A DNA stretch of 5,975 bases from DATGYC01 sp035298385 (GTDB lineage: Bacteria; Bacillota; Sulfobacillia; Symbiobacteriales; Symbiobacteriaceae): NCBI GenBank assembly GCA_035298385.1, contig DATGYC010000346.1, positions 1 through 5,975 of the forward strand. The letters run 5' to 3'. Position 1 is the first letter of the stretch. Each line of letters starts with the position of its first letter. A model generated the notes under the pieces. The model was given only the letters and a program-made list of their open reading frames with translations, searched no databases and had not been told where the DNA came from. Below are positions 1 to 5,679 of this stretch, in pieces. The position numbers and the translations under genes were made by a program.

Positions 1-753
1 CGCCGTGGGGTTGTGCAGGGTGGGCGTACAGTAGAGGACCTTGACGTTCCGCTCCCGGCAGGCCTGCTCAAAGCTCTCCGGCCGGATGCCGGCCGCATCA
101 AAGGCGAGCGGCTCCAACTGGCAATGCAGCAGCGTAGCCGCTGCCTTCAGGCCCGGATTGGTCAGGCTCATCGTGGCGATCAGATCGCCCGGGCGAGCCA
201 CGCTGGCCAGGACGACCATGATCCCATGCTGGGCGCCGCTCACCGGCAAGACCCGGTGCGGCGGGACCGGAACGGCGCACCGCTCCAGCCAGAGACTCCC
301 CGCCTCCTGATGGGCCGGGAGTTCGGCGATCGATTCGGTTCCCTGCAAGGCTGACAAACCCGGCCTACGAGCAATGGTCATCAGCGTCTCCGCCAGCGTA
401 GCCTCTGGGTCCTCAGACTCCGGCCAGGCCGGCAGATTGGACCGCAGGTCGATTAGGCTCCCCTGGTGCTCAGGGGCGCCCCCGAAGGGGAGTAACTCCC
501 CCTCCCGGCGCCGAACGAAGGTGCCGCGCCCGACCTCTCCGGTCACGTGTCCCCGGCGTTCGGCCTCCAGATAGGCACGACTAACCGTGCCCACCGTCAC
601 CCCCAGGCTCTGCGCCAGATCGCGGTGGGTGGGTAAGCGGTCGCCCGGTTGGAGCTCTCCTTGGTTGATCCCCTCGGCAAGTGCATCTGCGATGGCGAGA
701 TAGAGCGGTCGCTTCTCGCCTGCCACCAGTAGGTTGGGTTGCCACATTGTCAT
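1..753 (-). CDS. MocR-family regulator: GntR winged helix plus PLP aminotransferase-like domain (3' part missing)
   Basis: The reading frame is open from an ATG at 753 to the left edge; 251 codons are visible. Residues about 14-80 form a GntR winged helix: RPLYLAIADALAEGI, then PGDRLPTHRDLA (36-47), the recognition-helix stretch LGVTVGTVSRAY (50-61), and the wing GEVGRGTFV (72-80). From about residue 100 the sequence follows the fold-type I aminotransferase pattern, including LPVSGAQHG and, at the window edge, TPTLHNPTA, whose Asn normally contacts PLP. The catalytic Lys would lie beyond the edge and cannot be checked. MocR proteins usually have 450-500 residues and act in the cytoplasm as PLP- or amino-acid-responsive DNA-binding proteins, often autoregulated. 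A second in-frame ATG at 747 is possible. No Shine-Dalgarno precedes either ATG, which fits leaderless translation from the promoter just upstream. The ligand and targets are unknown; the amine oxidase gene lies directly upstream on the same strand. Confidence 0.93.
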   Translation of the reverse strand, partial: MTMWQPNLLVAGEKRPLYLAIADALAEGINQGELQPGDRLPTHRDLAQSLGVTVGTVSRAYLEAERRGHVTGEVGRGTFVRRREGELLPFGGAPEHQGSLIDLRSNLPAWPESEDPEATLAETLMTIARRPGLSALQGTESIAELPAHQEAGSLWLERCAVPVPPHRVLPVSGAQHGIMVVLASVARPGDLIATMSLTNPGLKAAATLLHCQLEPLAFDAAGIRPESFEQACRERNVKVLYCTPTLHNPTA

Positions 754-759
754 GATACA

Positions 760-788
760 ACTGTAGCCATCCGACCGTATCAAGTCAA
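760..788 (-). promoter_or_regulatory. Sigma-A-type promoter of the MocR gene, predicted leaderless
   Basis: On the minus strand TTGACT (788-783) and TACAGT (765-760) are separated by exactly 17 bases. Only six bases (TGTATC) lie between the -10 and the ATG at 753, so a normal start site about 7 bases past the -10 falls on the A of the ATG. The absence of a Shine-Dalgarno agrees with a leaderless message. The box TTGTATCATGACAA (758-745), with TTGT/ACAA ends, overlaps the start codon and resembles the loose GT-Nx-AC symmetry of GntR operators; that part is speculative. Confidence 0.7.
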
Positions 789-800
789 GACAAGTGAAGA
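781..800. repeat. Tandem 10-bp direct repeat over the MocR -35 (candidate operator)
   Basis: Two adjacent 10-mers, CAAGTCAAGA (781-790) and CAAGTGAAGA (791-800), differ by one base. Their period is about one helical turn, and the first copy contains the -35 hexamer (783-788). MocR regulators such as GabR and PdxR are known to bind direct repeats at their own promoters, so an autoregulatory operator is a reasonable inference. There is no direct evidence of binding. Confidence 0.55.
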
Positions 801-804
801 CCGT

Positions 805-825
805 GGCGCTGGGGCGCCGAGCGCC
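805..825. other. Small GC hairpin between the amine oxidase and MocR genes
   Basis: GGCGCT (805-810) pairs with AGCGCC (820-825) around a 9-base loop, and a competing GGCGC/GCGCC stem lies inside. It starts about 15 bases past the amine oxidase stop codon (minus strand), but no U-tract follows. At best it is a weak terminator; read-through from the oxidase gene into the MocR gene remains possible. Confidence 0.25.
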
Positions 826-840
826 GGTCGCCCAAGTGAC

Positions 841-2529
841 TCACCAACCCAGGTAGTAGTCGACGGGTAGCCACTCGGGCCGATCCAGCCAGAAGCCTTG
901 CTGCAGGACGATCTCCGCCGAGGAGAGTGCCCCCTCCACCCAGCCCTGCAGCCCCGAATAGGTATCCCCGATGATGTAGACCGGGAGATTCTCCCCCAAC
1001 GGTTGCCGGACCTTGGGCATGATCTCCTTCACATTGACCTGTGGTTGCCAAAAGGACCAGCCACCACCGTAGGGATCGTGGGTCCAGTCCGTATAGGCAC
1101 CGACAATCGGGTCCGGAATGTCGCTCGGATTCAGTCCGTGAAGGAGTGCCAGTTGCTCCTTGGCCCGGGCCAACATCGCTGAATTCGCCTGCTGCAACAG
1201 CGTGACCGGCGGCAGCGTCGTCGCTACGCCACCGCGGGCGTCTTCGATCGGGATCTTCTCCAGCATCCGCCGAAACTCTTGGCTGGTCTTCGCCAGTTCA
1301 GCGACTGGGACCCCCATCCCACGCCAGTAATCGACCGCCCAGACGTCATCGTAGGAGGCCATCAGCAGCCCGTAGGCTGGGTCGGTCGAGTTCTGCTGCG
1401 CACTCTGATCCGGCCGGAAGTAGTAGGTCTGGCGGATGGGCAGATCAGAGACCGAGCGCCCCTGGATGATCCCGCGGGCACTCTCCCACCAGCGGTGACT
1501 GTAGAGCAGGAAGAGCTTGAAGGCTGGGTAGGACTGGACGGCATCGATAAGCGGCTTGAGCGCCAGCGATTGGGCGTTGAAGGTGTTGGTCGGCTCAATC
1601 AACTCAAGGGCGCGCCGTGGTAGGGCCAGGATGATTCGGTCAGCGATCAGGAATGCCTCCTCGCCTGACTCATCCTGGAAGGCGAGCACAAAGGAGCCGT
1701 CCTGCCGCCGCTCAAAGCGCAGGAAGGAACAGTTCTCGAACAGGTGACCGCCCAGCGCCTCAAACCGCTGGCGCAGGGTCGTAGGCAACTGTTCGTACCC
1801 CTCGACTAGGGTCTTATAGGCCGGCTTCTGCGTGAAATCGAGTGAGATCGCTTGGAGCGCCTCTGCTGCATTCCAATTGGAGGTCAGGCTGTAGTAACCA
1901 AAGGTATCCGTGGTGTAGTGATAGCCCTCAAAGGAGAACACGTCCGTCAGGATGTTCCAGAACCCCCGGTACCAGAGTGGCGTCCCCTGGTAGGTGAGGG
2001 CGGGCTTAACCGCATCCCACTCCGCCCGGGTCTCAGGCTGGGCCTTGCCCAGTTGTTGCTGCAGGACTGCCCGATTCTCCGGGGTGTTCAGAACGAGGTC
2101 GATCGCAAGGCGGAGGAGATCGTACGGGAGTTTGCCCCGCTCATCCTGGTTGAGGGCATACCGGAGCCCGGCAGCCTCCGCATTGCCCGCACTCATCCGC
2201 AGGCCGCGCAGGTACCAGAGCAGGTTGGGTCCGTCGACAGGAAAGTCGATCAGCGGTAGCTTTAGGTGCTTGACCAAATTCCAGACGAGCTCCTGCTGGG
2301 GGAAGAAGCGCATGCCGCCCAACTCTGCCCGCAATCCGCCCTGCTTCCCGTAGGGCAGCCACGTCAGCAGCCGGCCACCGGTCCGACCGCTCTCCTCAAA
2401 GATCGCGACGCTCTGATAGGGGTGGGCCTGTCGAAGACGCCACCCTGCATAGAGACCGGAGACACCGCCACCGATGATCGCGACGGGGAGGCGTCCTAAC
2501 CGATCGAGGCTCGCTTGTAGACGGCTCAC
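841..2529 (-). CDS. FAD-dependent amine / L-amino-acid oxidase
   Basis: This 562-residue flavoprotein of the amine oxidase family probably oxidises an amine or L-amino acid to the imine with release of H2O2. An N-terminal Rossmann motif, GGGVSG (20-25), is followed by the FAD-ribose acidic pair EE (45-46), GGR (51-53) and ELGGMR (69-74). At the C-terminus IIGDTYSGLQGWVEGAL (519-535) closes the FAD site. K338, in AFKLFLLY, matches the conserved Lys near flavin N5, and the following SDLP (361-364) and YYF (369-371) resemble the same region of animal-type L-amino-acid oxidases. W491 and W494 in GGGWSFW may line the substrate cage. No signal peptide is seen, so it is probably cytoplasmic. The start is GTG at 2529, 10 bases after AGGAAGG (2546-2540); no ATG fits this frame upstream of the FAD motif. 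A terminator separates it from the NUP gene, so it is likely transcribed alone or with the MocR gene. The substrate cannot be read from sequence. Confidence 0.92.
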   Translation of the reverse strand: MSRLQASLDRLGRLPVAIIGGGVSGLYAGWRLRQAHPYQSVAIFEESGRTGGRLLTWLPYGKQGGLRAELGGMRFFPQQELVWNLVKHLKLPLIDFPVDGPNLLWYLRGLRMSAGNAEAAGLRYALNQDERGKLPYDLLRLAIDLVLNTPENRAVLQQQLGKAQPETRAEWDAVKPALTYQGTPLWYRGFWNILTDVFSFEGYHYTTDTFGYYSLTSNWNAAEALQAISLDFTQKPAYKTLVEGYEQLPTTLRQRFEALGGHLFENCSFLRFERRQDGSFVLAFQDESGEEAFLIADRIILALPRRALELIEPTNTFNAQSLALKPLIDAVQSYPAFKLFLLYSHRWWESARGIIQGRSVSDLPIRQTYYFRPDQSAQQNSTDPAYGLLMASYDDVWAVDYWRGMGVPVAELAKTSQEFRRMLEKIPIEDARGGVATTLPPVTLLQQANSAMLARAKEQLALLHGLNPSDIPDPIVGAYTDWTHDPYGGGWSFWQPQVNVKEIMPKVRQPLGENLPVYIIGDTYSGLQGWVEGALSSAEIVLQQGFWLDRPEWLPVDYYLGW

Positions 2530-2564
2530 GCCCCCTCATCCTTCCTGATGGGCCAAGGTGGTAC

Positions 2565-2593
2565 ATCATACGGACCAGGCTCTCTGGATAGAC
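2565..2593 (-). promoter_or_regulatory. Possible promoter of the amine oxidase gene
   Basis: TATGAT (2570-2565) is a good -10 match lying 35 bases upstream of the GTG start. Transcription would begin near 2558 and give a leader of about 28 bases with the Shine-Dalgarno. The hexamer 17 bases upstream (GTCTAT, 2593-2588) is a poor -35, so an activator or an alternative promoter may be needed. It lies just downstream of the NUP terminator, where a new promoter is expected. Confidence 0.35.
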
Positions 2594-2623
2594 GGGGCGC
2601 CCCATCCACGTACAAAGGCATAC

Positions 2624-2653
2624 AAAAAGGCCCCAGGGCAAGTCCCCAGGGCC
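2624..2653 (-). terminator. Rho-independent terminator of the NUP gene
   Basis: Read on the minus strand, GGCCCTGGGG (2653-2644) pairs with CCCTGGGGCC (2638-2629) as a 10-bp stem with two central G-U pairs and a 5-base loop, followed directly by TTTTT (2628-2624). The stem begins 9 bases past the TGA at 2663. The plus strand lacks a T-run after the stem, so it acts on minus-strand transcripts. Confidence 0.88.
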
Positions 2654-2662
2654 ATCTGCGAT

Positions 2663-3652
2663 TCAGCGGATCTGCGTCTTGGCGAGGACCTCCTCTCGAT
2701 GGGCCAGCACGTACGTGACGAAGGCATCGCCCACCCGGAACAGGTTCTCGGTGGCGACTGGGCGGTAGATCTGTCGAAGGGAGTCCCGGACAGGCTGGCC
2801 CGAATACGGCTGGTCCAAGTTGCCGATGACCCGCAGGTTCAGGTAGCGATCTAAGTAGCCAAACCGGGCCAGGGCATCGGCTGTGGCACTGTCCTCCATC
2901 TCGGTCGTGCAGTAGGTGCCGGCGCCCTTCGTCTGGCGCTTCATGAGTTCCGAGACGAAGGCCGAGAGCCGCCGGCCATGCCAGTAGAGATCACCAGCAA
3001 CCGTATCACACTGAAGCACCCCGGGGACTCTCCCCGCTTGGTCCGGGTAGTGCGCCCGGTACGCCTTGGCGCGCTCGCTGTCGCTCAGCTTCGTCTCCTT
3101 CGTCACGGCATAGGCCAAGTCGACCAGTGGCTTGTTCAGTGTGAAGAGCTCAGAGCCCACCGGCTCCACCTGTCTCTCCACCAAAGGGTCATGGTTGGAA
3201 CCTTCTCGATCAAGCACCAGATGATGAAAGAGGTCGAAATCGAGGATGTAGTGGGCCCAGGCGACTGAACCGATCGTGCCGACCTGCGGCGGCCCTCCCG
3301 CAAGGCCAGCCGTGAGAAAGATGGTGCGGGAGAGGTCAAACGGGGGATCAGCAAGAAGGGCCGAGACAGAGACGGCTGCATTCGCCTTGCCCATCTTGGC
3401 GGTCAAGATGCAGACCCCGTCGTCCGTACACCGGACCGGGTTGGCGATGCCCGCGATCGGAAACGTCCGAGTGATCCGCTTCCGCTCAACCCAGGGCTTG
3501 GCCTCTGGATCGAAAGCGGTGATGACCAGGACCTTGACGTCGTATCCCGTGCCCGGTGCCGCCATCGCTCGGGCGGGCGGAGCGAGCAGAGCGGCTAGCG
3601 TCAGGCCACAGGCGAGAAGCCCGCAGGGGAGCCTTCGGTTGAAGCATCGCAC
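2663..3652 (-). CDS. Secreted NUP-family protein ('purine nucleoside permease')
   Basis: The 329-residue product matches the NUP family, named after a yeast purine nucleoside permease but related in fold to nucleoside phosphorylases. The start is GTG at 3652, 7 bases after AGGAGGG (3666-3660). An upstream ATG at 3784 would add 44 residues that look untranslated and would bury the signal peptide. Residues 1-32 form a Sec signal: RR at 6-7, a hydrophobic core at 12-24, and likely cleavage after ARA (27-29) or AMA (29-31). The mature protein has a phosphorylase-like core: YDVKVLVITAF (37-47), FLTAGLAGGPPQVGTIGSV (112-130) and TEMEDSAT (250-257), where the Glu after Met corresponds to the ribose-binding Glu of phosphorylases. 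No membrane span follows the signal, so a soluble exported nucleoside-binding or nucleoside-cleaving protein is more likely than a permease; that is inference. It is divergent from the Gfo/Idh gene and ends at a strong terminator. Confidence 0.9.
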   Translation of the reverse strand: MRCFNRRLPCGLLACGLTLAALLAPPARAMAAPGTGYDVKVLVITAFDPEAKPWVERKRITRTFPIAGIANPVRCTDDGVCILTAKMGKANAAVSVSALLADPPFDLSRTIFLTAGLAGGPPQVGTIGSVAWAHYILDFDLFHHLVLDREGSNHDPLVERQVEPVGSELFTLNKPLVDLAYAVTKETKLSDSERAKAYRAHYPDQAGRVPGVLQCDTVAGDLYWHGRRLSAFVSELMKRQTKGAGTYCTTEMEDSATADALARFGYLDRYLNLRVIGNLDQPYSGQPVRDSLRQIYRPVATENLFRVGDAFVTYVLAHREEVLAKTQIR

Positions 3653-3659
3653 AGAGGAT

Positions 3660-3666
3660 CCCTCCT
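3660..3666 (-). promoter_or_regulatory. Ribosome binding site fixing the GTG start of the NUP gene
   Basis: AGGAGGG on the minus strand lies 7 bases before GTG at 3652. No comparable site precedes the in-frame ATG at 3784, and the shorter start places the signal peptide at the exact N-terminus. Confidence 0.85.
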
Positions 3667-3737
3667 GTAGCGGCGGGCTGGTTCGCGGTTGTGGGCGCGA
3701 CTGGGTGTAGCTTGATCTGCTGTGCAGAATCTCATTC

Positions 3738-3769
3738 GTTGGGTCCGTGTGAGTCGCAGCCGCCCCAAC
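3738..3769. repeat. Inverted repeat in the divergent NUP / Gfo-Idh spacer
   Basis: GTTGGG (3738-3743) and CCCAAC (3764-3769) are perfect inverted 6-mers, 20 bases apart, near the middle of the 195-bp spacer (3653-3847) between two divergent genes. It could be an operator serving both, or chance in a G/T-rich spacer. I found no convincing -35/-10 pair on either strand of this spacer. Confidence 0.25.
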
Positions 3770-3834
3770 TGGCCCCTTGCGCACAGGAGAGTTGCGGGCG
3801 TGGGTGGAAACTATTCGTACGTAGAAGAAGTGCT

Positions 3835-3840
3835 AGGAGG
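3835..3840 (+). promoter_or_regulatory. Ribosome binding site fixing the TTG start of the Gfo/Idh gene
   Basis: A perfect AGGAGG lies 7 bases before TTG at 3848, immediately ahead of the Rossmann fold. It argues against the upstream in-frame ATG at 3722, which would add 42 unconserved-looking residues and overlap the 5' region of the NUP gene. Confidence 0.85.
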
Positions 3841-3847
3841 GCTCCCC

Positions 3848-4843
3848 TTGTCCAATCGACCGATCCGAGTTGGCATCATTGGCGCCGGGGCGATCGGCTA
3901 TCGAGTCGCCAAGGGCTTCGCTACCCACGCGGAGACTGAACTGGTTGCGATCTGTGATACGAACCCCGAACTGGCCGCCAAGGTCGCCGCAGAGCTGGGC
4001 GCCCCCCGCTGGTCGACCGACTTCCGGGAGCTGCTGGACCAGGTCGACCTCGTCTACCTAGGCGTTCCGCCTAAGTTCCACCATGCCATGGCGCTTGAGA
4101 TTCTGGCCGCCGACATTCACCTCTTCTGCGAGAAGCCGCTCGCCCTCAACCTGGCCGAGGCCGAGTCGATGTACGGGGCTGCCCTCCGGTCCTGTAAGGT
4201 CCACGCCGTCAACCTGAGCGGACACTACTCAGCCTCGGCGCGGCTCTTCCTGGAGCAGCTGCAGGCGGGGTACATCGGCGAGTTCCGCCGGGCGGAGATC
4301 GCAATGGTCTTCCCGCAATGGCCCCGGGGTTGGCAGCAGAACGGGTGGATCGCTGGGCGGGAGCAGGGTGGCCCGGTCCGTGAGGTCGGACCGCACATGT
4401 TCTACCTGATCCTACAGGCCTTCGGCCCGGTCAAGCGGGTCCATGCGATGATGGAGTATCCGACCGCCCCGCAGCAGAGCGCCCGGGTTGAGCCCGCCTG
4501 TGAGACTGGTGCCTACGGTGTGCTGGAGTTGGCGAGCGGCCACCTCGTCACGGTCAAGGCGCTCTGCGGGGTCCAGCGGGAGAACGAGATGACCGTTACG
4601 GCTTACGGGACTGGCGGGACGCTCTCGCTGAAGAACTTTAGCCTCCTGGGCGCCCAGGATGACGGGGCGCTCCAGCCGCTGGCGCCTACGGCGGAGGCGC
4701 CCAATGCGATCACGGAGTTGGTCAAGGCGGTCCGTGGTGAGGCGGCTGATCTGCCTGGCTTCGAGGTCGGCTTGGCGATCCAGCAGATCCTGGAGGCCTG
4801 GGAGCGCTCGGCTGCGACCGGGGAATGGGTGGCGTTAAGCTAA
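3848..4843 (+). CDS. Gfo/Idh/MocA-family NAD(P)-dependent oxidoreductase
   Basis: This 331-residue protein has the classic two-domain layout. The N-terminal Rossmann fold starts at VGIIGAGAIG (8-17), with Asp37 at the end of the second strand (AICDTN), which favours NAD over NADP. CEKPLAL (94-100) holds the EKP motif whose Lys is catalytic in this family. The C-terminal substrate domain includes GHYSAS (125-130), LQAGYIGEFRRAEI (138-151) and GGPVREVGPH (174-183). The last matches the GGxxxDxxxH signature, with His183 kept and the Asp replaced by Glu179. Members usually oxidise or reduce sugars, inositols or related polyols; the substrate here is unknown. The start is TTG at 3848 behind a perfect AGGAGG; 331 residues is a normal family length. 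No sugar transporter or kinase is visible nearby, so context does not point to a pathway. It is the only plus-strand gene here and converges on the YczE-like gene. Confidence 0.92.
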   Translation: MSNRPIRVGIIGAGAIGYRVAKGFATHAETELVAICDTNPELAAKVAAELGAPRWSTDFRELLDQVDLVYLGVPPKFHHAMALEILAADIHLFCEKPLALNLAEAESMYGAALRSCKVHAVNLSGHYSASARLFLEQLQAGYIGEFRRAEIAMVFPQWPRGWQQNGWIAGREQGGPVREVGPHMFYLILQAFGPVKRVHAMMEYPTAPQQSARVEPACETGAYGVLELASGHLVTVKALCGVQRENEMTVTAYGTGGTLSLKNFSLLGAQDDGALQPLAPTAEAPNAITELVKAVRGEAADLPGFEVGLAIQQILEAWERSAATGEWVALS

Positions 4844-4924
4844 GTGCTACGCCAGTAGCTCCGCCAGCCGCAAACGACACCGACATCCATCGTTTACTGC
4901 CTAGGCATCCCCACCCTAATCAAC

Positions 4925-4959
4925 AAGAGCCGGCTCCCCACGAGGGGGAGCCGGCTCTT
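4925..4959. terminator. Perfect 15-bp hairpin between convergent genes, probable bidirectional terminator
   Basis: Positions 4925-4939 pair perfectly with 4945-4959 around a 5-base loop (ACGAG); each arm contains the palindrome GAGCCGGCTC. It lies 81 bases past the Gfo/Idh stop and 18 bases past the YczE-like stop. No run of U follows on either strand; the minus side (GTTGATTAGG) is slightly U-richer. Position and stability support termination, mainly of the minus-strand gene. The stretch 4844-4924 shows nothing else I can name. Confidence 0.6.
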
Positions 4960-4977
4960 CATGTACCGTCGGACCTG

Positions 4978-5604
4978 CTATGCCGCCACGAAGGGCGCCA
5001 AGGCAGGCACGGTTGCGATCCGGCGAACCAGGTAGTGCCCAAACTGAACCGCGGGCCCCACCAGGAAGACCGTGACCAGACTGCCCAGTCCGAGCGGCCC
5101 GCCCAGGCGCCAGCCGATCAGGCTGACCACTAGGTCGATCCCGTACTTGGTCACGCCAACCGGTAGCTTCAGCCGCTGGGAGAGCCCAAGCATCATGCCA
5201 TCTCGCGGCCCCGAGCCGAGTTTCGGGCTGATGTAGAGCGAGATGCCGATTCCGCAGATGATCGTCCCGCTGATGAACATGACCCAGGCCATCACCGGTG
5301 TCGCTGGCATGGGCAGGAGGGCAAGGATCCACTGCATCAGCGGCCCAACGAACAAGACGTTCAGGCAGAGACCGATCGAGGGACGGACGTCGAGGAAGAG
5401 ATTGATAAAGAGAATGACGACGCCCAGCCAGAGGATGACCGAACCGAGCGAGAGGGGCAGGTGCTTCGCCAGGCCCAGGTGGAGGATGTCCCACGAGGGC
5501 GCCCCCAGCCCCGGCTTGATCATCATGGCGTTGCCCATGCTCATCACCAGCAATCCGAGGAAGAAGCAGACGAAGCGTTGCCAGGTGGGCAAGCGAGCGA
5601 GCAA
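4978..5604 (-). CDS. YczE/YitT-like integral membrane protein
   Basis: The 208-residue product is strongly hydrophobic, with about six membrane segments: near 10-28, 52-71, 77-98, 104-126, 154-167 and 171-192. It resembles the YczE membrane family through KPGLGAPSWD (30-39) and PKLGSGPRDGMMLGL (127-141). The halves look duplicated: a loop of LGAP..D type and then VLFVGPLMQW (83-92) in the first half recur as LGSGPRD and VFLVGPAVQF (179-188) in the second. The start is TTG at 5604, 6 bases after GGGAGGTG (5618-5611); no ATG lies upstream before the membrane segments. YczE proteins have no settled transport substrate; family members are often encoded beside MocR-type regulators. One MocR gene lies about 4.3 kb away in this window. 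It is transcribed alone, with its own promoter and a downstream hairpin. Confidence 0.87.
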   Translation of the reverse strand: MLARLPTWQRFVCFFLGLLVMSMGNAMMIKPGLGAPSWDILHLGLAKHLPLSLGSVILWLGVVILFINLFLDVRPSIGLCLNVLFVGPLMQWILALLPMPATPVMAWVMFISGTIICGIGISLYISPKLGSGPRDGMMLGLSQRLKLPVGVTKYGIDLVVSLIGWRLGGPLGLGSLVTVFLVGPAVQFGHYLVRRIATVPALAPFVAA

Positions 5605-5610
5605 TCAGGG

Positions 5611-5618
5611 CACCTCCC
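5611..5618 (-). promoter_or_regulatory. Ribosome binding site fixing the TTG start of the YczE-like gene
   Basis: GGGAGGTG on the minus strand lies 6 bases before TTG at 5604. It selects this TTG over the ATG codons further inside the first membrane segment (residues 21 and 23). Confidence 0.75.
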
Positions 5619-5620
5619 GA

Positions 5621-5672
5621 CTCAATAGAGCGTACTTTCAGCTTACCACCGACCCTGAACAGCCTCAATAGA
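5621..5672. repeat. 9-bp direct repeat flanking the YczE-like start of transcription
   Basis: CTCAATAGA occurs at 5621-5629 and again at 5664-5672, 43 bp apart (about four helical turns). The second copy covers most of the -35; the first lies in the leader, just upstream of the ribosome binding site. Paired direct repeats on one DNA face suit a dimeric or looping regulator. The sequence does not match the CAAGTCAAGA repeat at the MocR promoter. Confidence 0.45.
5640..5668 (-). promoter_or_regulatory. Probable promoter of the YczE-like gene
   Basis: TTGAGG (5668-5663) and TAAGCT (5645-5640) on the minus strand are 17 bases apart. The start site would fall near 5633, giving a leader of about 29 bases that includes the GGGAGGTG site. 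The -10 keeps the key T, A and final T but is otherwise weak. Confidence 0.5.
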
Positions 5673-5679
5673 TAGCCCG

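Noticed and set aside
13..574. Plus-strand open frames across the left end
   Set aside because: They are antisense to the MocR gene, whose winged helix and aminotransferase motifs are unambiguous.
1852..2353. Plus-strand open frames of 119-135 codons inside the amine oxidase gene
   Set aside because: They lie antisense to a gene with clear FAD-binding motifs and have no ribosome binding site or domain of their own.
2594..2603. Perfect palindrome GGGGCGCCCC upstream of the amine oxidase gene
   Set aside because: Short G/C palindromes are common at this base composition; it has no loop, T-run or second copy to support a role.
2396..2641. Minus-strand ATG frame beginning upstream of the amine oxidase GTG
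   Set aside because: It is out of frame with the oxidase, starts inside the region just past the NUP terminator, and encodes no recognisable sequence.
3590..3652. Possible lipobox (LLAC) in the NUP signal peptide
   Set aside because: The Cys at residue 15 precedes most of the hydrophobic core, so a lipoprotein signal would be too short. An ordinary Sec signal with cleavage near residue 29-31 fits better.
4916..5668. 250-residue minus-strand open frame overlapping the YczE-like gene
   Set aside because: Its translation is rich in Gly, Pro, Ala and Arg, has no recognisable domain and overlaps almost all of a well-supported membrane protein in another frame. It is a GC-rich shadow frame.
5243..5671. 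142-codon plus-strand frame across the YczE-like gene and its upstream region
   Set aside because: It is antisense to the membrane protein and lacks domains; the translation looks like a shadow.
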